DNA from: a virus
Virus record (IMG/VR): IMGVR_UViG_3300031787_008233
Coordinates: 1 to 20,592 of that record
DNA: 20,592 bases
Strand: one strand, 5' to 3'
In this document: piece by piece, positions 1-7,290 of the stretch
How the letters are laid out: the number at the start of each line of letters is the position of its first letter
Numbering within the stretch: position 1 is the first letter of the stretch
Notes under the pieces: model-generated
Seen by the model: the letters and a program-made list of their open reading frames with translations, nothing else
Told to the model about the DNA's origin: nothing
The model's database searches: none
Position numbers and translations under genes: made by a program

Positions 1-311
1 GATGCTTCATCGCCATTCCCCATTCGGCTTGCATACACTCGGTTGGCAATCTTTTCTGGTTGCCGCGCATAAGACTCTTCTAATGTTCCAGGAAAGTATT
101 TTCCAAAGATCCCTTGTAGACCTTGTGCTGAATAATTTAAATTTTCTGAAAATGCTTTAAAGCCGCCTGTTTCATGTGACGTTTGTGCAAAGAAGTGTGC
201 TGCTCTAACTGGAGTTAATTTATAAAACTCCATTGCTTTTTTCATTGTGCCTGGGCCAAATGCTCCATCTGCCGTAACACCAATTTTTTCTTGTAAACTT
301 TTTAAACTCAT
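1..311 (-). CDS. GH19-type (chitinase/lysozyme-like) phage endolysin, 3'-truncated by the window edge
   Basis: The frame is open from an ATG at 311-309 to base 1, giving 103 residues of a longer protein. The start reads MSLKSLQEKIG, then a stretch resembling a peptidoglycan-binding repeat (VTADGAFGPGTMKKAMEF). From about residue 38 it matches the glycoside hydrolase 19 family of phage lysins: AAHFFAQTSHETGGF carries the expected first catalytic glutamate (in SHE), followed by the conserved FSENLNYSAQGL and the ARQPEKIANRVYASRMGNGD stretch. Family members cleave the glycan backbone of peptidoglycan. The ATG shares one base with the stop of the holin-like gene (TAATG), so the two are translationally coupled as a lysis cassette. 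The second catalytic residue and the C-terminus lie outside the window. Confidence 0.88.
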   Translation of the reverse strand, partial: MSLKSLQEKIGVTADGAFGPGTMKKAMEFYKLTPVRAAHFFAQTSHETGGFKAFSENLNYSAQGLQGIFGKYFPGTLEESYARQPEKIANRVYASRMGNGDEA

Positions 312-559
312 TATTCTTCCTCAGTAGTGGTTTTTCCTTTTCCTGCAAATTTTTCTAAACCTGCAATACCTAAGCTACCTAATGTTACAACAACGAATGA
401 ATTATAAATGTACTCATTCAATTTTAATTCATTACCGAAATATCCGGTAACTAAATCAACAAACATTGCGATAGTCATCACTGCAAATGACATAAAACCA
501 ATAATAGTTTTTTCGTTGAAGTCATTTGAATTTTTAAAAATGTCCGTAAACTTTGCCAT
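311..559 (-). CDS. Probable holin, small two-helix membrane protein
   Basis: An 82-residue protein starting MAKFTDIFKN. I chose the ATG at 559 over an upstream in-frame option at 607 because an excellent ribosome binding site (AGGGAG, five bases of spacing) precedes it. Residues about 19-41 and 51-69 form two hydrophobic segments separated by a short charged loop, and the tail is lysine-rich then acidic (GKGKTTTEEE). Size, two helices, a charged C-terminus and direct coupling to the endolysin gene are typical of phage holins, which permeabilise the inner membrane to release the lysin. The family is not identified by sequence, so the function is inferred from topology and position. A 38-base gap separates it from the sugar operon and it may have its own promoter. 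Confidence 0.65.
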   Translation of the reverse strand: MAKFTDIFKNSNDFNEKTIIGFMSFAVMTIAMFVDLVTGYFGNELKLNEYIYNSFVVVTLGSLGIAGLEKFAGKGKTTTEEE

Positions 560-575
560 AAATTCTCCCTTTTTG

Positions 576-584
576 TATAAATAT
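576..584 (-). promoter_or_regulatory. Candidate promoter element ATATTTATA upstream of the holin-like gene
   Basis: Read on the coding strand this gap contains ATATTTATA, 16 bases before the holin ATG. The identical nine-mer occurs in two other short gaps (5723-5731 and 17793-17801) and I noticed it nowhere else. It resembles an AT-rich -10 element but no -35 box is obvious. In such AT-rich DNA chance matches are likely, so this is only a candidate. Confidence 0.25.
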
Positions 585-597
585 ATAACAAAAGAGA

Positions 598-1758
598 TTA
601 CTTGCAAATAATGAGTTCGTTTTTACGATCTGTAATAGAAACAATTGTTATTTTTAAATTACCTAATTGAAATAAACCAGGTTCTCCAGAATCTTGTATG
701 ATAGCTGATAAATTTTCTATAATATTATAATCTTGTTGAGTAAATCTATTGCCGTTGATTTCGACTATGATATCATCATAATCATATCGATCTAAATCAG
801 TTAGTGCATGGCAACGTTCTCTTAAATTAAATTTAGTATTAGGTTGTTCTAATGTAATATACTTCATCCATTCCGCATCAGAATATATTCTATCACACCA
901 CGGTTCCAATAAACGCAATAAATCTTGAGAACAATTTTCTACTCGAAATGCAACATTGTATTTCGGTAAAATAACAGGATGTTGCCATTCATTATTTTTA
1001 ATCCAACTACCCCATTTTCTTAAATAGTTTCTGCCGGCTTTTTCCGAAACTTGTTTAAAGTAATCATCATCTCGTCCGACTTGTTCAGTCCATCGATGTC
1101 CTCTACATGTTAGATGATATACAAATGCATCTCGGCTTTGAATTAATTCATAGCCCGCTAATATCCAGCGTTGAAAAATATCTGAATCTTCATATGGGAA
1201 AGGAGCAAACATCGGATCGTGGCCGCCTATTGCTTGAAAATCTTTTTTATAAAGAATCCATGGAGCAAACATTCCATATGTAACTTTATCTAATTCTTCT
1301 TCTTGTTTATGCAAAACAAATTCTTCAAATGCATCAATATTCAATGTATCGAAGTCTTGTCCAAAATCCATAATGATTTTTTCTTTACCTTCTGGGTGTA
1401 AAGGTGGTTCTATACGGGTCGCACAGACAACTTTCCCTGGCTGTAAGTGCTTTAACATATTTTCAATATACAAAGGACCAATAATCATATCAGCGTGTAA
1501 GATACCCACTATATCATTTGTAGCAAGTTCAATGCCTTTGTCATATAGTATCGTATGCCCTACTCGTTCTTCACTCCTTAGTATTCTGGTTTTATTATTT
1601 GCCTCAATCTCTACTTGTTGCATCCACTCCCATGATCCATCCGTTGAACCATCATCCAATAAAATAACTTCTGCTTCCGGAGCATGTTTTTTAATACTTG
1701 CGTATACATTCTTAAGATGTCGCAGATTGTTGTAACTAGGTATAATTAATGATATCAT
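598..1758 (-). CDS. Family 2 glycosyltransferase with a C-terminal extension
   Basis: A 386-residue protein. The N-terminal GT-A fold has the classical start MISLIIPSYNN, the nucleotide-binding DDGSTDGS at residues 35-42, and HADM at 88-91 in place of DxD. A PYEDSDIF acidic motif and an aromatic/His segment (VYHLTCRGHRW) follow, as expected for the acceptor side of GT2 enzymes. From about residue 270 a roughly 115-residue extension of unknown function continues. No transmembrane helix is visible, so it is probably a soluble inverting transferase using a nucleotide sugar. Its ATG overlaps the stop of the preceding GT2 gene (ATGA). The middle section resembles that of the GT2 encoded at 13550-14404, suggesting the two are paralogues. 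Donor and acceptor cannot be predicted. Confidence 0.87.
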   Translation of the reverse strand: MISLIIPSYNNLRHLKNVYASIKKHAPEAEVILLDDGSTDGSWEWMQQVEIEANNKTRILRSEERVGHTILYDKGIELATNDIVGILHADMIIGPLYIENMLKHLQPGKVVCATRIEPPLHPEGKEKIIMDFGQDFDTLNIDAFEEFVLHKQEEELDKVTYGMFAPWILYKKDFQAIGGHDPMFAPFPYEDSDIFQRWILAGYELIQSRDAFVYHLTCRGHRWTEQVGRDDDYFKQVSEKAGRNYLRKWGSWIKNNEWQHPVILPKYNVAFRVENCSQDLLRLLEPWCDRIYSDAEWMKYITLEQPNTKFNLRERCHALTDLDRYDYDDIIVEINGNRFTQQDYNIIENLSAIIQDSGEPGLFQLGNLKITIVSITDRKNELIICK

Positions 1759-2480
1759 AATGTATAAGTTTCTCCGTAAATTCTCATAGAAAAATATGTA
1801 GAACTAAATTCTGAATTTAAAAAGTATGATTTCATATTATCATCTGCAAGACGACAAAATTCATCTACTCCAATATTAATTTTATTTTCTTTAAATGTTA
1901 AAGAATTCATATGTGTAATTGTATTGTTATCTGATACAACTGTTTTAAAATTATATTGTTCGGCAATGCAACCTGTATAAAAATCTATACCCCAACCATA
2001 TATCAATTCCATTGGATATTTTTGAATCTTTTCTAAAATATCTCTTCGTAATAACGGAGCTTGAAAATCAATACACCTAACTTCTCGTAAATCATTACCC
2101 CAATTCCACATTTGTTTCCAATGACATTGCTCTTTAGATGCATTGATAACAGTAGGCGAATATACAGATGCATTTGTCGTTTTAGCCTCCATCAATGATG
2201 TTGTTATAAATTTAAGACCATGGAAAACTAAATCATTGTTTAAAAAATAAAGATATTCATGATCTGTTTGTAAAAAATAATCTAAAACAACGTTGAATCC
2301 GCCTCCGAAAAAAACATTTTCTTGTAATCGATGAGTTGTTGATTGTGCTAATGGCTCTGAAGATCCGTTGTCTAATACCATTAATTCACACTGTTCAAAT
2401 AAAGGATCTCGTTTAAGTTGCGTAACTAAATTATCTGTCCAATCTGGCAGATTATGATTAAGTGTTGCTAATAGTATCAT
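1755..2480 (-). CDS. Family 2 glycosyltransferase
   Basis: A 241-residue compact GT-A protein. It begins MILLATLNHNLPDW, has the UDP-contacting DNGSS at residues 37-41, the N-x-FFGGGFN stretch at 55-63 typical of rhamnosyl-type GT2 proteins, and NND at 81-83 as the metal-binding DxD equivalent. A YGWGIDFYTG segment in the second half probably holds the catalytic acidic residue. No membrane helix is present. It overlaps the following GT2 gene by four bases (ATGA), so the two are probably made in coordinated amounts. A 34-base AT-rich gap lies upstream. Substrate unknown. Confidence 0.82.
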   Translation of the reverse strand: MILLATLNHNLPDWTDNLVTQLKRDPLFEQCELMVLDNGSSEPLAQSTTHRLQENVFFGGGFNVVLDYFLQTDHEYLYFLNNDLVFHGLKFITTSLMEAKTTNASVYSPTVINASKEQCHWKQMWNWGNDLREVRCIDFQAPLLRRDILEKIQKYPMELIYGWGIDFYTGCIAEQYNFKTVVSDNNTITHMNSLTFKENKINIGVDEFCRLADDNMKSYFLNSEFSSTYFSMRIYGETYTL

Positions 2481-2514
2481 AATTTATTATAAGTATTTTT
2501 TTTAAATTTTCCAA

Positions 2515-4101
2515 TTATTGATTAATCATTGACTTTAATATATTTGACCAATGTGGCCTAGAACCTTCAATATGATCTAAATAATATTTTTCATCTTCTG
2601 GTAAATTGTTTGCATCAAAATACCATGGTTCGTGTCTAGCAAAAAAATTGCTAGCTGCTCTATACGCAAAATCACTATAACCGCAAGCCATACCAGGAGA
2701 ATTAACAGCAAATGTTGTATCAACCGGTGCCTTGAATAATTGACATTTTTCATCCATAATATATTCTCGTTCAAAGAAACTACTCTCATGTTGTACAACT
2801 CGTTCTTTTAACGGAAAGTGATCTGGCAAATCATCAATCTTAAGACTTAATCCTAATTTAGGTATTTGATATTTTTTACACATTTCAATCATATCATCAA
2901 TAAATGTGTCCGGAACTGTTTCTGTGGGTACTACATCACTATCTGTATATACATGATATTCATTTAAAACAATGTGATTGTATTTATTCTGAAATTCTGA
3001 TTCGTAATTTCGTACGCAATCTAAAGCTTCGGGGCCATAATTACTTTTGCAAAAATATACTTGATCTGAATGTAATGTTTTATACCAATCTAATAATGGC
3101 GGGTATGTTGATCCATTATCTAATATAACAATATTGTGATAACCTCTATCAGTTAATGATTTAACTAATCGTTTTGTTGGTTCTAAACGATTAAAATTAC
3201 AAATAAAAATATATGTAGATTTCATATTAGTATCCTTTATTACATAATTAAAAAGTTGTCTCGTTGTTAAATTGTTTTTAGCATATTGCAATAATAATTT
3301 AGTATATACAATGGCATCTTCAGATGTTAATTCTCCTATACGTAATTTAAAATTACAATCCAATATTAATTTTTTAGGAAAACTAATCATTGTGTGTTGA
3401 GGACATTGTTCTAAATCAGTAAAATATGGTATACATCCATTTGCAATGATTTCATAATGTCGTAGACAATCCCAACCGCCTTTTTTAAAAGTAACTCCAA
3501 AATAAGATTCTTGATACCCATTATAATAATCTTGTTCATTATCATATATGTATGTAGACAAATCTCCGGGAATTATAGTTGCATATTCTTTATGTTTTTC
3601 TGGAACATTTTCTAAAATAATATCTTCCGGAATAGCAAAATACAAAGCCTTTGCTTTATCCATATCACTTGTTAAAAGTTCTCGTTTAAAATACGTACCA
3701 TATTCTAATAAATTAGTTCTGATAGATTGATCGTCTTCTCCGTCAATTAAAATTACATCTTTTTTATCATATGTTTCCGTAACTAAATCAAAATAATCTA
3801 AACATCTTGTGCAAGAACCGTATATAATTTTATCAAAATAATGTTCTTTGATTTTTTCCGGAATATTAGTTCTATCAATATTATCTTCAGTTAATCTACC
3901 ACACATGGTAAAACCTCTACCGTATGATTTGCCGGCATCTGGTACTCTTGTTGTCCAATGAAGATCTTTTTCATCTTTATACATGTACCATAATTTGTTA
4001 CAATCAACAAAATTATCTCCTAATGCCGTACGACCTCCATGAAATATCATATCGCTTTGATAATCTGGTAGATCACCTTTTGCTATAAAAAGTATTTTCA
4101 T
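2515..4101 (-). CDS. Two-domain glycosyltransferase: GT-B/exostosin-like N-half fused to a GT2-like C-half
   Basis: A 528-residue protein with two apparent catalytic modules. Residues 1 to about 290 look like the C-terminal half of a GT-B or exostosin-like enzyme: residues 208-227 (GGWDCLRHYE, then ANGCIPYF) resemble the donor-binding segment of that group. Residues 293-528 restart as a GT-A fold: TYIFICNFNRLEPTKRL, DNGS at 328-331 and a DxD-type TDSD at 386-389. The seam at Met293 carries a full ribosome binding site (AAAGGA, seven-base spacing), so a separate 236-residue C-terminal protein may also be made. The gene starts one base into the preceding epimerase stop (TAATG). A bifunctional enzyme adding two successive sugars is an inference. 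Each domain call is moderate. Confidence 0.72.
   Translation of the reverse strand: MKILFIAKGDLPDYQSDMIFHGGRTALGDNFVDCNKLWYMYKDEKDLHWTTRVPDAGKSYGRGFTMCGRLTEDNIDRTNIPEKIKEHYFDKIIYGSCTRCLDYFDLVTETYDKKDVILIDGEDDQSIRTNLLEYGTYFKRELLTSDMDKAKALYFAIPEDIILENVPEKHKEYATIIPGDLSTYIYDNEQDYYNGYQESYFGVTFKKGGWDCLRHYEIIANGCIPYFTDLEQCPQHTMISFPKKLILDCNFKLRIGELTSEDAIVYTKLLLQYAKNNLTTRQLFNYVIKDTNMKSTYIFICNFNRLEPTKRLVKSLTDRGYHNIVILDNGSTYPPLLDWYKTLHSDQVYFCKSNYGPEALDCVRNYESEFQNKYNHIVLNEYHVYTDSDVVPTETVPDTFIDDMIEMCKKYQIPKLGLSLKIDDLPDHFPLKERVVQHESSFFEREYIMDEKCQLFKAPVDTTFAVNSPGMACGYSDFAYRAASNFFARHEPWYFDANNLPEDEKYYLDHIEGSRPHWSNILKSMINQ
3223..3238 (-). promoter_or_regulatory. Internal ribosome binding site and possible internal start at a domain junction
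   Basis: Inside the fused glycosyltransferase, the coding strand reads AAAGGA at 3238-3233, seven bases of spacing, then ATG at 3225-3223, exactly where the GT-A domain begins. The same AAAGGA-type element precedes real starts at 13553, 17771 and 20265. The ATG sits in the string TAATATG, the same string that forms stop-start junctions at three other gene boundaries here, although in this case the TAA is out of frame. Internal initiation would give residues 293-528 as a separate protein ending at 2515. Confidence 0.45.
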
Positions 4102-5051
4102 TATAAATTTGTAAAGTTATTGTTTGAATTTTCAATAATTGGGTATGCTTTAAGTAATTCTGCAATGCCGGCTTCTAATGTAAATTTAGGATACCACCCT
4201 AGTGCTTCTAATTTATCATTACTTACAATGTAATTGCGTTTATCGGGGTCTTCATTAATTTCACTTTCAGCAATATAAAAATCAGGAATAAATGTTTTGA
4301 TTGTTTCACATAATTCTTTTTTACTAATATTAGCTGATGATAAACCTACATTGTATGTTTGGCCTTTCATTTTGTCAAAATTTTTCATAACAAACACAAA
4401 GGTATATGCAATGTCTTGAATATGTATAAAATTACGTTTAAAATGAGATTCAAATAATACAATATACTTATCTTTATAAGCTTTGTATGTAAAATCATTC
4501 ACTAACAAATCTAAACGCATTCTAGGAGACATACCAAATACGGTAGCTAATCTTAAGGTAACCGCATTTCCGTTTGCTAATAACGACTTTTCAGCTTCAG
4601 TTTTAGTTACTCCATATAGCGAAATTGGATTCAATGGTGTTTCTTCCGTACAATGAATTCCATCTTGTCCAATACCATAACCACTATTTGTAGTTGGAAA
4701 AATAATTTTTTGATCCGGACGAGTTACTTTAGTTAACCACTGAACTGCTTCTTGGTTAGTTGCTACTGTAAGTTCTGGATATTTTTTACATGCCGGCATT
4801 CCAACAATACAAGCTAACGGAATAATTACATCTGCTTCTTGTACTAACGGAAGAATTTTATCGTAATCACGAACATCGAGTTTATGAAACTCAAATTTAT
4901 TTCGATGGCAATATTGAGTAAGAGTTGTTTGATTGTACATTAAACTATCAACAGCGATAATTTTATCAAACATTTCATCTTGAGTATTAAATAGGTAATC
5001 GATTAAAACGGAGCCAATATACCCAGCTGCTCCTGTTATTAATATAGTCAT
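4101..5051 (-). CDS. NAD(P)-dependent nucleotide-sugar epimerase/dehydratase (extended SDR)
   Basis: A 316-residue extended short-chain dehydrogenase. The Rossmann dinucleotide motif GAAGYIGS is at residues 7-14 and the catalytic YGVTK at 146-150 (Tyr146, Lys150), after a Thr-rich FPTTNSGYG segment that supplies the active-site hydroxyl. RNFIHIQDIA and the late YNVG segment are typical of UDP- or GDP-sugar epimerases, dehydratases and reductases. It would modify a nucleotide-bound hexose in the cytoplasm. The exact reaction cannot be assigned, although GalE-like 4-epimerisation is the default guess. AGAAAGAAG precedes the ATG. It is coupled by TAATG to the downstream fused glycosyltransferase. 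Confidence 0.87.
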   Translation of the reverse strand: MTILITGAAGYIGSVLIDYLFNTQDEMFDKIIAVDSLMYNQTTLTQYCHRNKFEFHKLDVRDYDKILPLVQEADVIIPLACIVGMPACKKYPELTVATNQEAVQWLTKVTRPDQKIIFPTTNSGYGIGQDGIHCTEETPLNPISLYGVTKTEAEKSLLANGNAVTLRLATVFGMSPRMRLDLLVNDFTYKAYKDKYIVLFESHFKRNFIHIQDIAYTFVFVMKNFDKMKGQTYNVGLSSANISKKELCETIKTFIPDFYIAESEINEDPDKRNYIVSNDKLEALGWYPKFTLEAGIAELLKAYPIIENSNNNFTNL

Positions 5052-5060
5052 AACTTCTTT

Positions 5061-5711
5061 CTATTTTAAAAATTCATTTTTTATCCAAACCGAATCACAT
5101 TGTGTTGCAGCATCAAAATCACAATAATCAATCATTGTAAACCCGGCATCGATTAATAAAATTTTGAAATCATCAAATAATTTTTGATTTTCATACAATT
5201 CAATTAATTCTCCTTCAATATGAATAGATTTAACAATATTTAACTGTTTTCCAAATCCGGATAATACTTCATAACTACAACCTTCTACATCAATTTTACA
5301 TACATCAATAGACTTAATATCATGTTCAATAATAAAATCATCCATTCGATATGTGTCTAATTCAATCTCATTGTAATTATCTAAATAATGACCATGATAA
5401 ACATAATGACTTACTCGTTTTTTAAATGATGAAATATCGGCAGCCGGGCCATGTAATTGAAATGTTTGTTTTCCTGTAAAATCAGATATTGCTACATGAA
5501 AATTATTAAAATCTGGAAAATTATTACATAGTGTTTGATAATTTCCTGGATTAGCTTCGAAACAATATACTTGTTTTGGGTCAACATTAAATGATTGTTG
5601 TAAATGCCAAGCATCTGCTCCGTTCGATGCTCCAATTTCAAAAACATTTGTAGGATTAATGTTAGTTGTTTTTCTTAATAACTCTGGTAAATCTGGTATT
5701 GTAATATGCAT
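5061..5711 (-). CDS. FkbM-family SAM-dependent methyltransferase
   Basis: A 216-residue protein with the class I methyltransferase core: FEIGASNGADA (SAM-binding loop, residues 24-34), FEANP at 51-55, and the FkbM hallmark KIDVEG at 139-144 followed by YEVLSGF and IHIEGE. FkbM enzymes O-methylate sugars and polyketides and are common in surface-polysaccharide clusters, so capping or tailoring of the glycan made by neighbouring genes is a reasonable inference. AAGG with five bases of spacing precedes the ATG. Upstream is a 34-base gap with the ATATTTATA element. Nine bases separate it from the next gene. Confidence 0.87.
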   Translation of the reverse strand: MHITIPDLPELLRKTTNINPTNVFEIGASNGADAWHLQQSFNVDPKQVYCFEANPGNYQTLCNNFPDFNNFHVAISDFTGKQTFQLHGPAADISSFKKRVSHYVYHGHYLDNYNEIELDTYRMDDFIIEHDIKSIDVCKIDVEGCSYEVLSGFGKQLNIVKSIHIEGELIELYENQKLFDDFKILLIDAGFTMIDYCDFDAATQCDSVWIKNEFLK

Positions 5712-5722
5712 ATAACCTTTTA

Positions 5723-5731
5723 TATAAATAT
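5723..5731 (-). promoter_or_regulatory. Candidate promoter element ATATTTATA upstream of the FkbM methyltransferase
   Basis: The coding strand reads ATATTTATA eleven bases before the ATG at 5711, in one of the few gaps longer than 30 bases. It is identical to the elements at 576-584 and 17793-17801. It may mark an internal promoter of the sugar operon, but its distance to the start is so short that a transcript would have almost no leader. Low certainty in such AT-rich sequence. Confidence 0.22.
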
Positions 5732-5745
5732 AAATTAATTTGAAT

Positions 5746-6555
5746 TTAGAATATAAATTTCCAAATACCTTCCATAATGTTAGGACCTTGATTTAGCTGT
5801 TGCCATGCTGGCCGATTATCGCCATTTGGGTCCATATATGAATTAGTAAAATCTTGTATTTTTTTATAGAATGATTGCGAATTTCTTTTTATTAATTTTT
5901 TACTAGCAATAAATTGATTTCCGGCGCCGAACTCCCAACTAGTTGGAGGATTCCATTTACCATCAATATTGGTAGCCGGCATCGATTTACAGAATTCCAA
6001 CCACGGAACTTTTGAAAAATCATCACTGTATAAAGACCATTGATAATCATGATCGGGCCATATCGTTCCAATTTGATCACAAAATGGTTCAAATTCTATA
6101 ACAGATTCAATTACATGCGGAATAGAATTTGTTAATTGCCCACCGGGTTGTTTTGTATATGTAGTATGTTTAATTTGATCTGGATTATTAAATATATTAA
6201 TTACATTTGAAACATATATTTCTGGATGAGCTTGTACGAATACCGTATAGTCATTTAACTGTTTGTATTTAGAATAACAATGAAACGCATATGTACTAGC
6301 TTCAAAGCCTGGATCATCTGGTATATTAATAATTTCTAAATTGATGCCATTTGCTTTGCATCGTTCTACATCTAAGCCGCCTAAAACATCATTTGGGTCT
6401 TTTGGTTTTGCCCATGCAACTGCATCCGGAACTCCCATTCCGGGAGATTCGCCGGACCTATTATATACGTATACATCTACATTCGATGTAATTTGTTCTA
6501 TCCAACGTAAATCTTCATAATATCTAGAAACTACGATGCCTACTTCGTTTTTCAT
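5746..6555 (-). CDS. DUF3431-family protein, putative glycosyltransferase-like
   Basis: A 269-residue protein that fits the DUF3431 pattern along its length. It opens with IVVSRYYEDLRWI (residues 7-19), then a YVYNRSG strand. GFEASTYAFHCYSKY at 83-97 runs into DYTVFVQAHPE (about 102-112), the most diagnostic part of the family. The C-terminal half has EFGAGNQFIASKKLIKR followed by FYKKI. The biochemical role of DUF3431 is not established; members occur near polysaccharide genes and are often regarded as glycosyltransferase-like. No signal peptide or helix is visible. The ATG shares one base with the preceding methyltransferase stop (TAATG) and is preceded by AAAGGATAG. Confidence 0.75.
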   Translation of the reverse strand: MKNEVGIVVSRYYEDLRWIEQITSNVDVYVYNRSGESPGMGVPDAVAWAKPKDPNDVLGGLDVERCKANGINLEIINIPDDPGFEASTYAFHCYSKYKQLNDYTVFVQAHPEIYVSNVINIFNNPDQIKHTTYTKQPGGQLTNSIPHVIESVIEFEPFCDQIGTIWPDHDYQWSLYSDDFSKVPWLEFCKSMPATNIDGKWNPPTSWEFGAGNQFIASKKLIKRNSQSFYKKIQDFTNSYMDPNGDNRPAWQQLNQGPNIMEGIWKFIF

Positions 6556-7289
6556 TAATCTATCCTTTTTGAAAAAATTTCAGATGTGTAACCAGCTCTA
6601 TCCAAAATAAAATTACTTTCATATGGTTCGAATCCATATTTTTGTATATGAACAACCCAATATTCTCTAGGTTGTGCATTGCAATGTATATGTTTATGGT
6701 CTTCAGCTGGATACTCAGTCGTGCACGCCGTAAAAATTAAATGCGTACCAGTTTTAGAATGATTTCTAATATTTTGCATTAATGCAGTTACGCTTTCATC
6801 TGAAATATGTTCGAAATGTTCAAATGATATAATTAAATCAAATAAAATTTTATTACCATTTGAATCTGTAAAATCTAACGGTTGATCGGTACGAGCAATA
6901 AAATGATTATCATCAATATATGGACTATTAATTACTTCTCTGTTTGCGTCTACAGTTACTGTAACAATATTGGGATCTAATTTTCTAATATAATTACTTA
7001 GTTGTCCGCTGCCACATCCTAAATCTAAAACATATTTAGGCTGTATAGTAGTTACTAAATATTCTGCAATTCTAGAAAACATGTTATGCCATAATTCTAA
7101 AAAATTATCTAATGGCATATGTTTGATATCTCTATTTAAAAATTCAGTACCTGGAGAATTTTTCCATACTAATGCATCATGAAATTGAAACCCGGGTGCT
7201 AGATTTCCATTTTCATCAACCCCAAATGATGTATTTTCTTTTTGAAAAAATCCAGTTATATTTTTTTTATTTTTTTGAAGTATTTTCAT
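6555..7289 (-). CDS. Class I SAM-dependent methyltransferase
   Basis: A 244-residue protein. I take the ATG at 7289, one base after the upstream stop (TAATATG), rather than a TTG at 7319 that would overlap the previous gene. The SAM-binding motif VLDLGCGSG is at residues 87-95, followed by an acidic strand end (VTVDANRE), then LIISFEHFEHI (motif IV region) and an unusual His/Cys-rich EDHKHIHCNAQPREYW segment. An N-terminal extension of about 60 residues precedes the fold. It could methylate a sugar, a nucleotide sugar or a small molecule; the fold is clear and the substrate is not. It sits between a GDP-fucose-synthase-like reductase and DUF3431. Confidence 0.84.
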   Translation of the reverse strand: MKILQKNKKNITGFFQKENTSFGVDENGNLAPGFQFHDALVWKNSPGTEFLNRDIKHMPLDNFLELWHNMFSRIAEYLVTTIQPKYVLDLGCGSGQLSNYIRKLDPNIVTVTVDANREVINSPYIDDNHFIARTDQPLDFTDSNGNKILFDLIISFEHFEHISDESVTALMQNIRNHSKTGTHLIFTACTTEYPAEDHKHIHCNAQPREYWVVHIQKYGFEPYESNFILDRAGYTSEIFSKRID

Positions 7290-7290
7290 A

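Noticed and set aside
576-584. T4-type late promoter TATAAATA in the gaps at 576, 5723 and 17793
   Set aside because: The consensus string is on the plus strand, opposite to all genes, so it cannot serve as a standard T4 late promoter for them. Only the coding-strand reading ATATTTATA was kept, as a weak candidate.
1373-1735. A 120-codon open frame on the plus strand
   Set aside because: It lies wholly antisense to a GT2 gene with clear motifs, and its own translation (Ser/Ile/Cys-rich) shows no family features.
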